Part shown: positions 1-5,777 of the stretch, piece after piece | Layout: each line of letters begins with the position of its first letter | Position numbering within the stretch: the stretch's first letter is position 1 | From: WLWS01 sp047638675 | GTDB lineage: Bacteria > Pseudomonadota > Gammaproteobacteria > Eutrophobiales > Eutrophobiaceae | NCBI GenBank assembly: GCA_047638675.1 | Contig: JBLIML010000110.1 | Location: 1 to 12,194, forward strand | DNA length: 12,194 bases | Direction: 5' to 3' | Program-made: the position numbers and the translations under genes | The notes under the pieces: model-generated | Seen by the model: only the letters and a program-made list of their open reading frames with translations | Told to the model about the DNA's origin: nothing | The model's database searches: none

Positions 1-315
1 TATTCCGCGTTGCTGGATGGGTAAAGCGGATGAATCTTTTCGGAAAGAGTCCGTTAAGCCTCAAGGCCCGGGTAAGATTGCGCCTGTAGAGAAAGGTGAG
101 GATGAAGTAAAGAAAGAACAAGAGGAACGTCGTAACAGATTGGACACGCGCAGATTTGGTATCCCCTCTCGAGACTCAAGGGTTGCCTGTAGTGGTCGGC
201 GCTCCGGCTCTTTCTGTTCTTATCGCAATCGATCTTTGCAGACAGTGCAGGGGACCTGTCGTTCCTATGGTTCGTATTTGGGTTGTGTCGAAATTGGTAG
301 GTGAGGTTGTTGAAG
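1..315 (+). other. Unassigned stretch, possible broken 3' end of a gene
   Basis: One frame is open from the window edge (position 2) to a TAG at 302-304. It begins with a strongly charged segment rich in Lys/Glu (about codons 6-50) that looks like a soluble C-terminal tail. After about position 150 this frame turns Ser/Arg/Cys-rich and looks non-coding. The neighbouring frame (open about 111-368) becomes hydrophobic and more protein-like, for example LPVVVGAPALSVLIAID. That pattern would fit a single frameshift near 140-155 in a gene that enters from the left, but I recognise no family in either half. The end of the second frame runs into the repeat array at 316, so its last residues are repeat-derived. 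No start codon with a convincing Shine-Dalgarno is visible. This may equally be non-coding. Confidence 0.25.
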
Positions 316-486
316 GTAGGCATTCCCACGCGGAGCATGGGAACGAGGTAGAAACGAAGATGGATTAAGCATTCTGGTTCCCACGGTCCTCCGTGGGAAT
401 CCATACCAGTGTTTGGCAGGGAAAGTAAACGTCACGTGCTTATGAATACTCAAAGGAGTATCGGATACTATACTTGAGTTAAGATC
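316..486 (+). repeat. 171-bp direct repeat, unit 1 (decoy serC leader)
   Basis: First complete unit of a tandem array with an exact 171-bp period. The first ~128 bp match the leader and first five codons of serC (1333-1460). They include two palindromes built on TTCCCA...TGGGAA, a degraded Shine-Dalgarno, and ACG at 429-431 in place of the serC ATG. The last 41 bp (446-486) are not serC sequence; they form a separate tail, ATACTCAAAGGAGTAT and onwards. No transposase or ORF lies inside. Confidence 0.93.
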
Positions 487-657
487 GTAGGCATTCCCAC
501 GCGGAGCATGGGAACGAGGTAGAAACGAAGATGGATTAAGCATTCTGGTTCCCACGGTCCTCCGTGGGAATCCATACCAGTGTTTGGCAGGGGAAGTAAA
601 CGTCACGTGCTTATGAATACTCAAAGGAGTATGGGATCACATACTTGAATTAAGATT
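487..657 (+). repeat. 171-bp direct repeat, unit 2 (decoy serC leader)
   Basis: Second complete tandem unit, abutting unit 1 with no gap. The serC-like part differs from unit 1 at only one position by eye. The 41-bp tail carries roughly six differences, so the tail has drifted faster than the serC-like head. The serC start codon is again ACG, at 600-602. Confidence 0.93.
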
Positions 658-689
658 GTACGCAATCCCACGCGGAGCATGGGAACGAC
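658..689 (+). repeat. Head fragment of repeat unit 3
   Basis: The third unit begins exactly 171 bp after the second (GTACGCAATCCCACGC) and keeps about 32 bp, including the palindrome CCCACGCGGAGCATGGG. It then stops matching, just upstream of hicAB. The matching tail resumes at 1292. Confidence 0.85.
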
Positions 690-731
690 ATGATAGACTT
701 TGCACAGATATTCGAAATGTCCTCGATATCC

Positions 732-760
732 TTGTCATAGGATTTTTGTAGGAGTAGAGT
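732..760 (+). promoter_or_regulatory. Candidate hicAB promoter
   Basis: TTGTCA at 732-737 (5 of 6 matches to the -35 consensus), a 17-bp spacer, and TAGAGT at 755-760 (4 of 6 matches to -10). Transcription would start about 35-40 bp before the hicA start codon. It lies in the non-repeat DNA that came with hicAB. Prediction by eye only. Confidence 0.35.
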
Positions 761-805
761 TTATGGCAATTTATATGGACATGACTGTAGTAAAAGGACT
801 TTGCT

Positions 806-1003
806 ATGCCACCAAAAATCAGGGAACTAATTTCCAGATTGGAAAGAGCTGGATTTGTAAATCGCGGAGGTAAGGGTAGCCATCGTAATTTCGTTCATCC
901 CGATATCGATAAACCTGTCACTCTGTCTGGGAAACCAGGCGATGATGCAAAAAAATATCAAGTGCGGGCTGTGCAAGCCGTCATGAGGGAGTTAATTAAA
1001 TGA
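806..1003 (+). CDS. hicA: HicA family mRNA-interferase toxin
   Basis: A 65-residue protein with the HicA signature near the N-terminal third: a short helix (PKIRELISRLERAGF), then RGGKGSHRNF, with the conserved catalytic-type His at residue 26 in the G-S-H triad. HicA proteins have a double-stranded-RNA-binding-like fold and cleave mRNA. Typical length is 55-90 residues, so this copy looks complete. The ATG at 806 is set by AAAGGA at 793-798. The stop codon overlaps the start of the next gene (ATGA at 1000-1003), giving tight translational coupling to the antitoxin. No active-site loss is visible. The gene sits inside an array of serC-leader repeats, which suggests acquisition by insertion or recombination. 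Confidence 0.9.
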   Translation: MPPKIRELISRLERAGFVNRGGKGSHRNFVHPDIDKPVTLSGKPGDDAKKYQVRAVQAVMRELIK

Positions 1004-1239
1004 AAGAAAGTGCAAAATACGTAAAAATTGTTGAGTGGTCTGCAGAAGATGAATGTTATATAGGAAGTGCGCCCGGTCTTGTCTACGGTGGTTGTCATGG
1101 TGATGATGAAGCAAAAGTGTTTGAAGATCTCTGCCATATCGTTGAAGAATCCATTGTAATTTATAAACGTGAAGGAAAAACCCTGCCTCCTCCAACCTCC
1201 GGTAAAGATTTGGTGAACAAACTACAGCATGTGGTTTAG
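1000..1239 (+). CDS. hicB: HicB family antitoxin (short form)
   Basis: A 79-residue partner of the preceding HicA, overlapping it by four bases. The sequence fits the HicB partial-RNase-H-like fold: N-terminal strand YVKIVEWSAEDECYIGSAPGL, then a Gly-rich turn, a long helix (DEAKVFEDLCHIVEESIVIYKREG) and the family-typical KTLPPPTSG. HicB binds HicA and blocks its active site. Many HicB proteins carry a C-terminal HTH or ribbon-helix-helix DNA-binding domain. This one ends about ten residues after PPPTSG, so it has no visible DNA-binding domain and probably does not autorepress by itself. The toxin-first order is common in hicAB. The 3' end is followed by about 50 bp of unassigned DNA and then the resumed repeat tail. 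Confidence 0.87.
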   Translation: MKESAKYVKIVEWSAEDECYIGSAPGLVYGGCHGDDEAKVFEDLCHIVEESIVIYKREGKTLPPPTSGKDLVNKLQHVV

Positions 1240-1291
1240 CTACTCATCATATTCATTTCGCATGCGATAACAGAAAAACTGGCTGAAGTTT

Positions 1292-1332
1292 ATACTCAAA
1301 GGAGGTTGGGATCCTATACTTGAGTTAAGTTT
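1292..1332 (+). repeat. Tail fragment of repeat unit 3
   Basis: 41 bp starting ATACTCAAAGGAGG and ending in TTGAGTTAAG plus three bases. It aligns without gaps to the last 41 bp of units 1 and 2 (446-486 and 617-657). Together with 658-689 it brackets hicAB, so about 98 bp of unit 3 are replaced by about 602 bp carrying hicAB. Confidence 0.8.
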
Positions 1333-1461
1333 GTATGCATTCCCACGCGGAGCATGGGAACGAGAGAAAAACGAAGATGGATTAAGCATTCTGGTTCCCA
1401 CGGTCCTCCGTGGGAATCCATACCAGTGTTTGGGAGGAGAAGTAAATGTCACGTGCTTATA
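1333..1461 (+). repeat. Repeat unit 4: the functional serC leader
   Basis: The same sequence as the heads of units 1-2, but here it continues into the intact serC frame. It carries a perfect hairpin, TTCCCACGG (1395-1403) / CCGTGGGAA (1408-1416) with loop TCCT, in the serC 5' leader. A strong purine-rich Shine-Dalgarno (GGGAGGAGA, 1432-1440) and ATG at 1446 follow. Compared with unit 1 there are about eight substitutions, concentrated in the Shine-Dalgarno, the start codon and the stretch near 1363-1369. Confidence 0.9.
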
Positions 1462-2528
1462 ATTTTTGTGCAGGCCCCGCGGCGATTCCGGAGCCGGTCT
1501 TGCAAAAGGCGAAGGAAGAGTTACTAAACTGGGGTGAGATTGGTGCCTCTATCATGGAGATGAGTCATCGCAGCGAGGCTTTTTTGAAAATCGCCGCAGA
1601 TGCTGAGCAGGACTTGCGCGATGTGATGCACATCCCCGATAACTACAAAGTATTGTTTCTGCAAGGGGGTGCCAGTACGCAGTTTGCTGTTATTCCGATG
1701 AATTTACTGCGCGGTAAGCGTAGTGCTGATTATGTGCGCACCGGAATTTGGTCAAATAAAGCGGTGGGTCAGGCGGAAGTTTTTTGCAAGGTGAACCTCG
1801 CCGCCGATACTATGGACAAGGGTTACAATTACATCCCCGACTTTGATTCATGGAATCTCGATCCGGACGCTGCCTACTTACATTACGCATCCAATGAAAC
1901 CATTAGTGGCGTGGAATTTAATTATATTCCCGAGACGGGTGATGTGCCCATTGTCGCGGATATGTCTTCGAATATTCTCTCTCGCCCCATGGATGTTTCC
2001 AGATTCGGTTTGATCTATGCGGGTGCACAAAAAAATATCGGCCCCTCCGGTATCACTATTGTTATCGTCCGTGATGATTTGCTCGGTAATGCCCTGCCCA
2101 TCACGCCAAGCACTTTCGACTACAAAATGCAGGCGGATGAGAACTCGCTTTATAACACACCACCCACCTTTGCCTGGTACATGACTGGTCTGGTGTTTAA
2201 GTGGTTGAAGGAACAAGGCGGGCCGGAAGGTATGGCGGTGATCAACGAACGTAAGGCAAAAAAACTTTATGCGGCTATCGATACAACGGATTTTTACCTG
2301 AATGACGTCAAGACCGATTGTCGTTCATGGATGAATATCCCCTTTCAGTTACATGATAAAAGCCTGGACGATACTTTCGTTGCAGAAGCAGCAAGAGATG
2401 GTCTGTTGAACCTCAACGGTTGGCGCACGGTGGGTGGCATGCGTGCAAGCATTTATAACGCGGTGCCTGAAGCTGCGGTGGATGCCCTGGTGGGGTTTAT
2501 GGGTGAGTTTGAGAAGAAGCATGGTTAG
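1446..2528 (+). CDS. serC: Phosphoserine aminotransferase
   Basis: Catalyses the PLP-dependent conversion of 3-phosphohydroxypyruvate plus glutamate to O-phosphoserine in cytosolic serine biosynthesis. The enzyme also serves the pyridoxine pathway in gammaproteobacteria. The 360-residue length is the family norm. Visible landmarks are the N-terminal NFCAGPAA, MSHRS (40-44, with the substrate-binding His-Arg), FLQGGASTQF (71-80, cofactor phosphate site), W102 stacking on the cofactor, SNET (149-152), ADMSS (171-175) with the cofactor Asp, and the Schiff-base Lys in AGAQKNIGPSG (K196). The start is fixed by GGGAGGAGA at 1432-1440 and by the family N-terminus. Its leader and first five codons are duplicated twice upstream with the start codon changed to ACG. 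The usual gyrA upstream and pheA downstream neighbours are absent. It overlaps the next gene by eight bases. Confidence 0.97.
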   Translation: MSRAYNFCAGPAAIPEPVLQKAKEELLNWGEIGASIMEMSHRSEAFLKIAADAEQDLRDVMHIPDNYKVLFLQGGASTQFAVIPMNLLRGKRSADYVRTGIWSNKAVGQAEVFCKVNLAADTMDKGYNYIPDFDSWNLDPDAAYLHYASNETISGVEFNYIPETGDVPIVADMSSNILSRPMDVSRFGLIYAGAQKNIGPSGITIVIVRDDLLGNALPITPSTFDYKMQADENSLYNTPPTFAWYMTGLVFKWLKEQGGPEGMAVINERKAKKLYAAIDTTDFYLNDVKTDCRSWMNIPFQLHDKSLDDTFVAEAARDGLLNLNGWRTVGGMRASIYNAVPEAAVDALVGFMGEFEKKHG

Positions 2529-3322
2529 ATTTATTGGGTTTATTATATTGCTTACCTGTCTGGGAAACATTCATGCTGAAGACAATGTTCCATCGATAAA
2601 GGCCGAGGTTTGGGTTGATAACTGGTTTGCTTTTTATTCGGCAAATAACTTTGTCTTTGAAGATCATGTTTCCATTAACACCGAACGTTCTTTTAATGCT
2701 GAGACCTTCACGTTTGATGCAAGCTATCCTCTGGTCCTGAATTTTGTACTCAAGGATTTCAAGGAGAATGATACCGGACTTGAATACATCGGTAGCAGGA
2801 AGCAACAAATGGGGGACGGTGGTTTCATTGCGCAGTTTACCGACACGACAACAGGCGATGTTATTGCAGTGAGCGATGATGGATGGCGTTGTCTCGTTAT
2901 CCATCAAGCCCCGCTGGATAAGTCCTGCGGAAACGAAAATCATCCTGTCGCGGGTAAAGCACCTTGTGAATTTACTGCCTTGGATGAACCTGAAAACTGG
3001 AAGTCGGCTGAAGTTTGATGATGCTTCCTGGCTTGAGGCATCACTACACAGTGCTAGTGATATACGACCGAAAGACGGTTACGACACAATTGCCTGGTAC
3101 ACCGCCGCTAAATTTATATGGGGCGCGGATCTCGAAACTGACAATACGATTCTTTGTCCACTGGTCATTAACAATGCTAGCGACAGAAAGTTTATTTCCT
3201 CAGACAAATCAACGCTGACGCGATCTGATAGACGAAGGGATGGGAATTCAAACAAAGGTCCTCCTCCTCGACCAGATGGCGATCCCGGAAACCGCCCCCC
3301 TCCACCGCCTCGGCGAGATTGA
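2521..3322 (+). pseudogene. Secreted protein of unknown function, frameshifted
   Basis: The ATG at 2521 overlaps the serC stop (ATGGTTAG). It opens a signal peptide of about 19 residues (MVRFIGFIILLTCLGNIHA), then EDNVPS. The first frame stops at TGA 3016-3018 after 165 residues. A second frame, continuing to 3322, carries FDDASWLEAS, PKDGYDTIAW and AKFIWGADLETDNTILC, clearly the rest of the same protein. Skipping one base at G3013 gives GCT-GAA-TTT-GAT-GAT (AEFDDASW), restoring a 266-residue product. The W..x.FDD..W pattern is reminiscent of galactose-binding-like beta-sandwich domains, but I cannot assign a family. The C-terminus is low-complexity and proline-rich (GPPPRP, RPPPPPRRD). It is either a recent frameshift mutation or a sequence error. 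Overlap with serC suggests cotranscription. Confidence 0.7.
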
Positions 3323-3430
3323 AAGAACACTATCATTCTGCTTCCCACACTCAGCACAGAAATCAGGTAACAAGCACGTCTTTACATCGGAATAATAGGC
3401 AGCGAGATAAGTAGATACACAGCTCTTTGG

Positions 3431-3459
3431 TTGATAGTTCATAATTTATGAACTATAGT
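3431..3459 (+). promoter_or_regulatory. Promoter of the nucleotidyltransferase/HEPN operon
   Basis: TTGATA (3431-3436, 5 of 6 to consensus), a 17-bp spacer, and TATAGT (3454-3459, 5 of 6). Predicted transcription start is near 3466, about 25 bp before the ATG at 3491. Both operator palindromes overlap this promoter. Confidence 0.65.
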
Positions 3460-3476
3460 TCACTTTTTATGAACTA
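3434..3476. promoter_or_regulatory. Paired operators TAGTTCA-N7-TGAACTA
   Basis: Two inverted repeats with identical 7-bp arms and a 7-bp centre lie at 3435-3455 and 3456-3476. They abut directly, so their centres are 21 bp apart, or two helical turns, on the same face of DNA. The first covers the spacer and edge of the -10, and the second covers the -10 edge and start region, a classic repressor layout. The downstream gene encodes an N-terminal winged-helix-type domain and is the likely autorepressor (inference). Confidence 0.75.
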
Positions 3477-3490
3477 ATAGTATTTAGATT

Positions 3491-4072
3491 ATGAGTCAGC
3501 TAGGCGATGCACTGTTTACCACTACACAGCAGAAGGTATTAGGATTGCTGTATTCGCAACCAGAGCGAAGCTTTTATTTAAAGGAAATCCTGCGCTTGAC
3601 TGGAATGGGGGTAGCCACAATCAAACGAGAGTTGGATCGTATGTTGGCTGCCGGCATTTTGCGCATGACCGTGCTCGGGAACCAACACCATTATCAAGCG
3701 GATGCTGATTGCCCTATTTATGAAGCATTATTAGAGATTGTTAAACTTACTTTTGGCGTATCTGATGTAATATCTAAAGCTTTAACGCCGCTGCACTTCA
3801 AAATTAAATGGGCGTTTATTTATGGATCTCTCGCCAGTGGGAAGGAAACATCTGGCAGTGATATTGATTTGATAATTATCGGCGATGTTGGGTTTTCTGA
3901 AGTGGTTACTGCACTCTATTCTACTCAACTTACATTAGCGCGCGATATCAACCCCAGGATTTACAACAAGGAGGAATGGACTCATATGTTAAATTCAAGC
4001 GACGCTTTTATTAAAAACGTATTGGCTAACCCAGTGATTAACGTGATAGGAGATGGTCATGGGTTTAGATAA
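3491..4072 (+). CDS. HTH-nucleotidyltransferase (MNT-type) protein
   Basis: 193 residues in two parts. Residues ~1-70 form a winged-helix DNA-binding domain (QQKVLGLLYSQPERSFYLKEILRLTGMGVATIKRELDRMLAAGIL). Residues ~95-190 form a minimal nucleotidyltransferase domain with the polymerase-beta-type motif YGSLASG (111-117) and SDIDL (123-127), giving D124 and D126 as metal ligands. It is likely both the transcriptional repressor of its own operon and the nucleotidyltransferase partner of the downstream HEPN protein, as in MNT-HEPN toxin-antitoxin pairs where the nucleotidyltransferase modifies the HEPN toxin. No clear Shine-Dalgarno precedes ATG 3491. It overlaps the next gene's start by 14 bp. 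Domain assignment is confident; the TA role is inference. Confidence 0.85.
   Translation: MSQLGDALFTTTQQKVLGLLYSQPERSFYLKEILRLTGMGVATIKRELDRMLAAGILRMTVLGNQHHYQADADCPIYEALLEIVKLTFGVSDVISKALTPLHFKIKWAFIYGSLASGKETSGSDIDLIIIGDVGFSEVVTALYSTQLTLARDINPRIYNKEEWTHMLNSSDAFIKNVLANPVINVIGDGHGFR
4048..4061 (+). promoter_or_regulatory. Shine-Dalgarno and start that fix the HEPN gene
   Basis: AGGAGA at 4048-4053 lies five bases before ATG 4059-4061, inside the end of the nucleotidyltransferase gene. There is no ATG, GTG or TTG in the main HEPN frame between the preceding stop (4070-4072) and M54 (4217). This ATG is therefore the expected start, and it lies in a different frame from the body of the gene. 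Confidence 0.7.
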
Positions 4073-4498
4073 TTTGATAGGAAAAGTCTCGAAAAAATTG
4101 ATCCAGATGCATCAACTATTAGACGACTCCTGTCCTCTGCCAAACGAAATATTTCAGATGCGCATGTAAAAGAAATTAGCTCTGAAAATCGTTTCGATGC
4201 GGCGTACAAGGCAATTATGCAATTGGCCAACGCCAGCTTACAGGCAAATGGTTATAGGACACTTACCAGTAAACCTGGTCATCATATGACGATGATACAA
4301 GCGCTGAGTCAGACCATTGGTATTAACAGGGAAACTATTATCGTGCTGGATGCCTTGAGAAAACAGCGGAATGTCGCAGATTACTCGGGTGACATTGTAC
4401 CGGATGGTGCAGTTAATGAATGTATTGCTTATGCAGAAAAATTGTTACTCGATGTTCATGATTGGATGCGGGAAAACAAACCTGATCTAGTTGCGTAA
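4059..4498 (+). pseudogene. HEPN-domain protein, frameshifted near the start
   Basis: The ATG at 4059 reads MGLDNLIGK and then leaves frame, ending at a TAA near 4167. The frame from about 4082 to 4498 reads SLEKIDPDASTIRRLL and onwards to the end. A single added A in the run GGAAAAG (4080-4086) joins them as MGLDNLIGKSLEKIDPD, a 146-residue, mostly helical protein. The conserved core DALRKQRNVADYSG (corrected residues ~98-111) resembles the HEPN signature, here with Asp where the classical R-x4-6-H ribonuclease motif has His. It may belong to the SAV_6107-like HEPN group. It would be the effector or toxin partner of the nucleotidyltransferase. The frameshift could be a real inactivation, a homopolymer sequencing error, or less likely recoding. 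A shorter product starting at ATG 4217 (93 residues) would lack the N-terminal helices. Confidence 0.75.
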
Positions 4499-4643
4499 TT
4501 AATTGAACATGTAGTTTATCTCGAAATTTATTTTTTCCATGCAATAACGACCACATTTATCTGATGATTTGTTATCCAAGGATGATATGAAAATACATAC
4601 AGACCTGGTCGTTGAAATATAGTAATTAAATCTGTCAGCGCCA

Positions 4644-4680
4644 CGAAAACGCGTGGGGCTCACGAGTTTTCCGTTTTTTT
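4644..4680 (+). terminator. Rho-independent terminator of the NTase/HEPN operon
   Basis: A long stem, CGAAAAC-g-CGTG pairing with CACG-a-GTTTT-c-CG, with loop GGGCT, spans 4644-4673 and is followed by seven Ts (4674-4680). The T-tract runs into the stop codon of the convergent GST gene. On the minus strand there is no T-run after the stem, so it acts mainly on plus-strand transcripts. Confidence 0.75.
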
Positions 4681-5314
4681 AATGCATAATCATGTTGCCT
4701 TCCAAATGGGTGAAGGCTTTTTCACAGGCGGGTGATGCTTTAATGGAGTCATACCACTTTGTAATATTTTTGTAGTCTTTAAAATCGAAGCTGGTAACTT
4801 CCTGGACATTGAAAAAGGCAAAGGAGATGGTATCGGCGATGGTGATGGTGTCGCCGGTGAGATATTGATTGTCGGCGAGTTGTTTTCCCATGACGGGTAG
4901 TTGTTCTTTTAAAAAGCCTCTTGCCTCCTCCATCGCCTCTTCGTTTACTTCTTTGTTAAAGAATCGTTTCTGAACAATTTCCTCGAAGAAATAAGTGCCA
5001 ACCCACTTGCCGATGTGATGACAATGCAAATCAATCCATTGGTCAATCATAGCGAGTTGTTTGGCATCACCCTTGTACATATCGGAGTTACTGATATTTG
5101 CCATGTAACGACAGATAGCGGCGCTCTCATAAATGTAATCGCCGTCGTGTTCCAGCACCGGAATTTTGCCGAGAGGATGACGGGCTAAATGTTCCGGGGT
5201 TTTTATTTCGACAGCGGCCCGGTTGATGTGGACATACTCGTAGTCCAAGCCTAGTTGTTCTGCGGTCAATAATACTTTAACCATGTTAGGGGTACCGAAG
5301 CCGTATAGTTTCAT
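4679..5314 (-). CDS. Glutathione S-transferase family protein
   Basis: 211 residues from the ATG at 5312-5314, chosen because AAGGAGA lies seven bases upstream and because MKLYGFGTPN is the canonical first strand. A longer in-frame extension upstream is not protein-like. The N-terminal thioredoxin-fold domain (~1-80) has the cis-Pro segment GKIPVLEHDG (49-58) and the glutathione-contacting ESAAICRYM (63-71). The C-terminal helical domain carries LTGDTITIADTISF, the usual N-capping box with Asp. It conjugates or otherwise uses glutathione in the cytosol; the substrate is not predictable. It resembles phi/theta-like enzymes at the first strand. It is the last gene of arsR-AHSA1-GST, 11 bp after the AHSA1 stop, and the only member of that operon that is intact here. 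Confidence 0.9.
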   Translation of the reverse strand: MKLYGFGTPNMVKVLLTAEQLGLDYEYVHINRAAVEIKTPEHLARHPLGKIPVLEHDGDYIYESAAICRYMANISNSDMYKGDAKQLAMIDQWIDLHCHHIGKWVGTYFFEEIVQKRFFNKEVNEEAMEEARGFLKEQLPVMGKQLADNQYLTGDTITIADTISFAFFNVQEVTSFDFKDYKNITKWYDSIKASPACEKAFTHLEGNMIMH

Positions 5315-5325
5315 TTTATTTCTCC

Positions 5326-5769
5326 TTAAGTTGCAAGATAGTCTATTAGTTTGGTCAGACAACCGTGCCAACCCATGGCATGATGCTCAGCTTTGTCATT
5401 ATCCGGTAATAAGGTGTGATTGAGATTAAGTGCGCAACCGTCTGTTGTTTCCGAAAATAACAACGTGACGACGGAATTCTCAAAAGTGCCATCAAGCCAG
5501 TGCCAGGTGAAGACCAGTTTCTTGTTGGTTTCTATTTCCCTGTATTCGCCAACAGCGGTGGCAATGCCTTCATCTGTATTCATTTTGATCATGTACTTAC
5601 CACCCACTTGAAGGTCTATGCTTACTTCTTCGCATTTGACACTTCCCGGTCCCATCCATTGAGTCATCTGCTTTGCCTCGGCTCAGGCCGCATAGACTTT
5701 TTCAACGGGTGCAGCAAAGGTACAGGTGATTTCAATTTCGTTATCTACTACTTTGGATTCCTGGATCAT
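5326..5769 (-). pseudogene. AHSA1/SRPBCC-domain protein with in-frame TGA
   Basis: The full frame starts at ATG 5767-5769 behind GAGGTGA (5772-5778) and would give about 147 residues of the START-like SRPBCC/AHSA1 fold: IEITCTFAAPVEKVYAA, then a stop, then AEAKQMTQWMGPG, and FTWHWLDGTFENS further on. Codon 29 (5683-5685) is TGA exactly where the family normally has Trp in a 'vW.AW' pattern, so it is most simply TGG mutated to TGA. The rest of the frame is intact to TAA 5326-5328. The downstream part has an internal ATG (5665-5667) from which a 113-residue fragment could be reinitiated, but it would lack the first strand and helix. Such proteins bind hydrophobic ligands and typically sit next to ArsR regulators, as here. 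Confidence 0.85.
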
Positions 5770-5777
5770 AATCACCT

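Noticed and set aside
54..404. Minus-strand 116-codon open frame
   Set aside because: It runs across the palindromic repeat and has repeat-derived ends; it has no Shine-Dalgarno and no protein-like features.
265..624. Minus-strand 119-codon open frame through the repeat units
   Set aside because: Its protein repeats itself because the DNA is tandemly duplicated; it is a by-product of the array.
316..1465. CRISPR array
   Set aside because: The repeats are 171 bp, contiguous, without spacers, and contain serC sequence; no cas genes are present.
2434..2520. Longer N-terminus for the secreted protein gene
   Set aside because: That extension lies within serC in another frame; starting at 2521 gives a proper signal peptide.
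4080..4090. Programmed -1 frameshift in the HEPN gene
   Set aside because: The site reads ATA-GGA-AAA-GTC, not an X-XXY-YYZ heptamer in the zero frame, and no stimulating Shine-Dalgarno or strong hairpin was seen at the right distance. Mutation or sequence error is simpler.
4499..4643. Small gene or RNA between the HEPN gene and its terminator
   Set aside because: It is AT-rich with no ORF, ribosome-binding site or stable fold noted other than the terminator itself.
5315..5371. Longer N-terminus for the GST gene
   Set aside because: The extra 19 residues overlap the AHSA1 3' end and precede the canonical MKLYGFG start, which has its own AAGGAGA.
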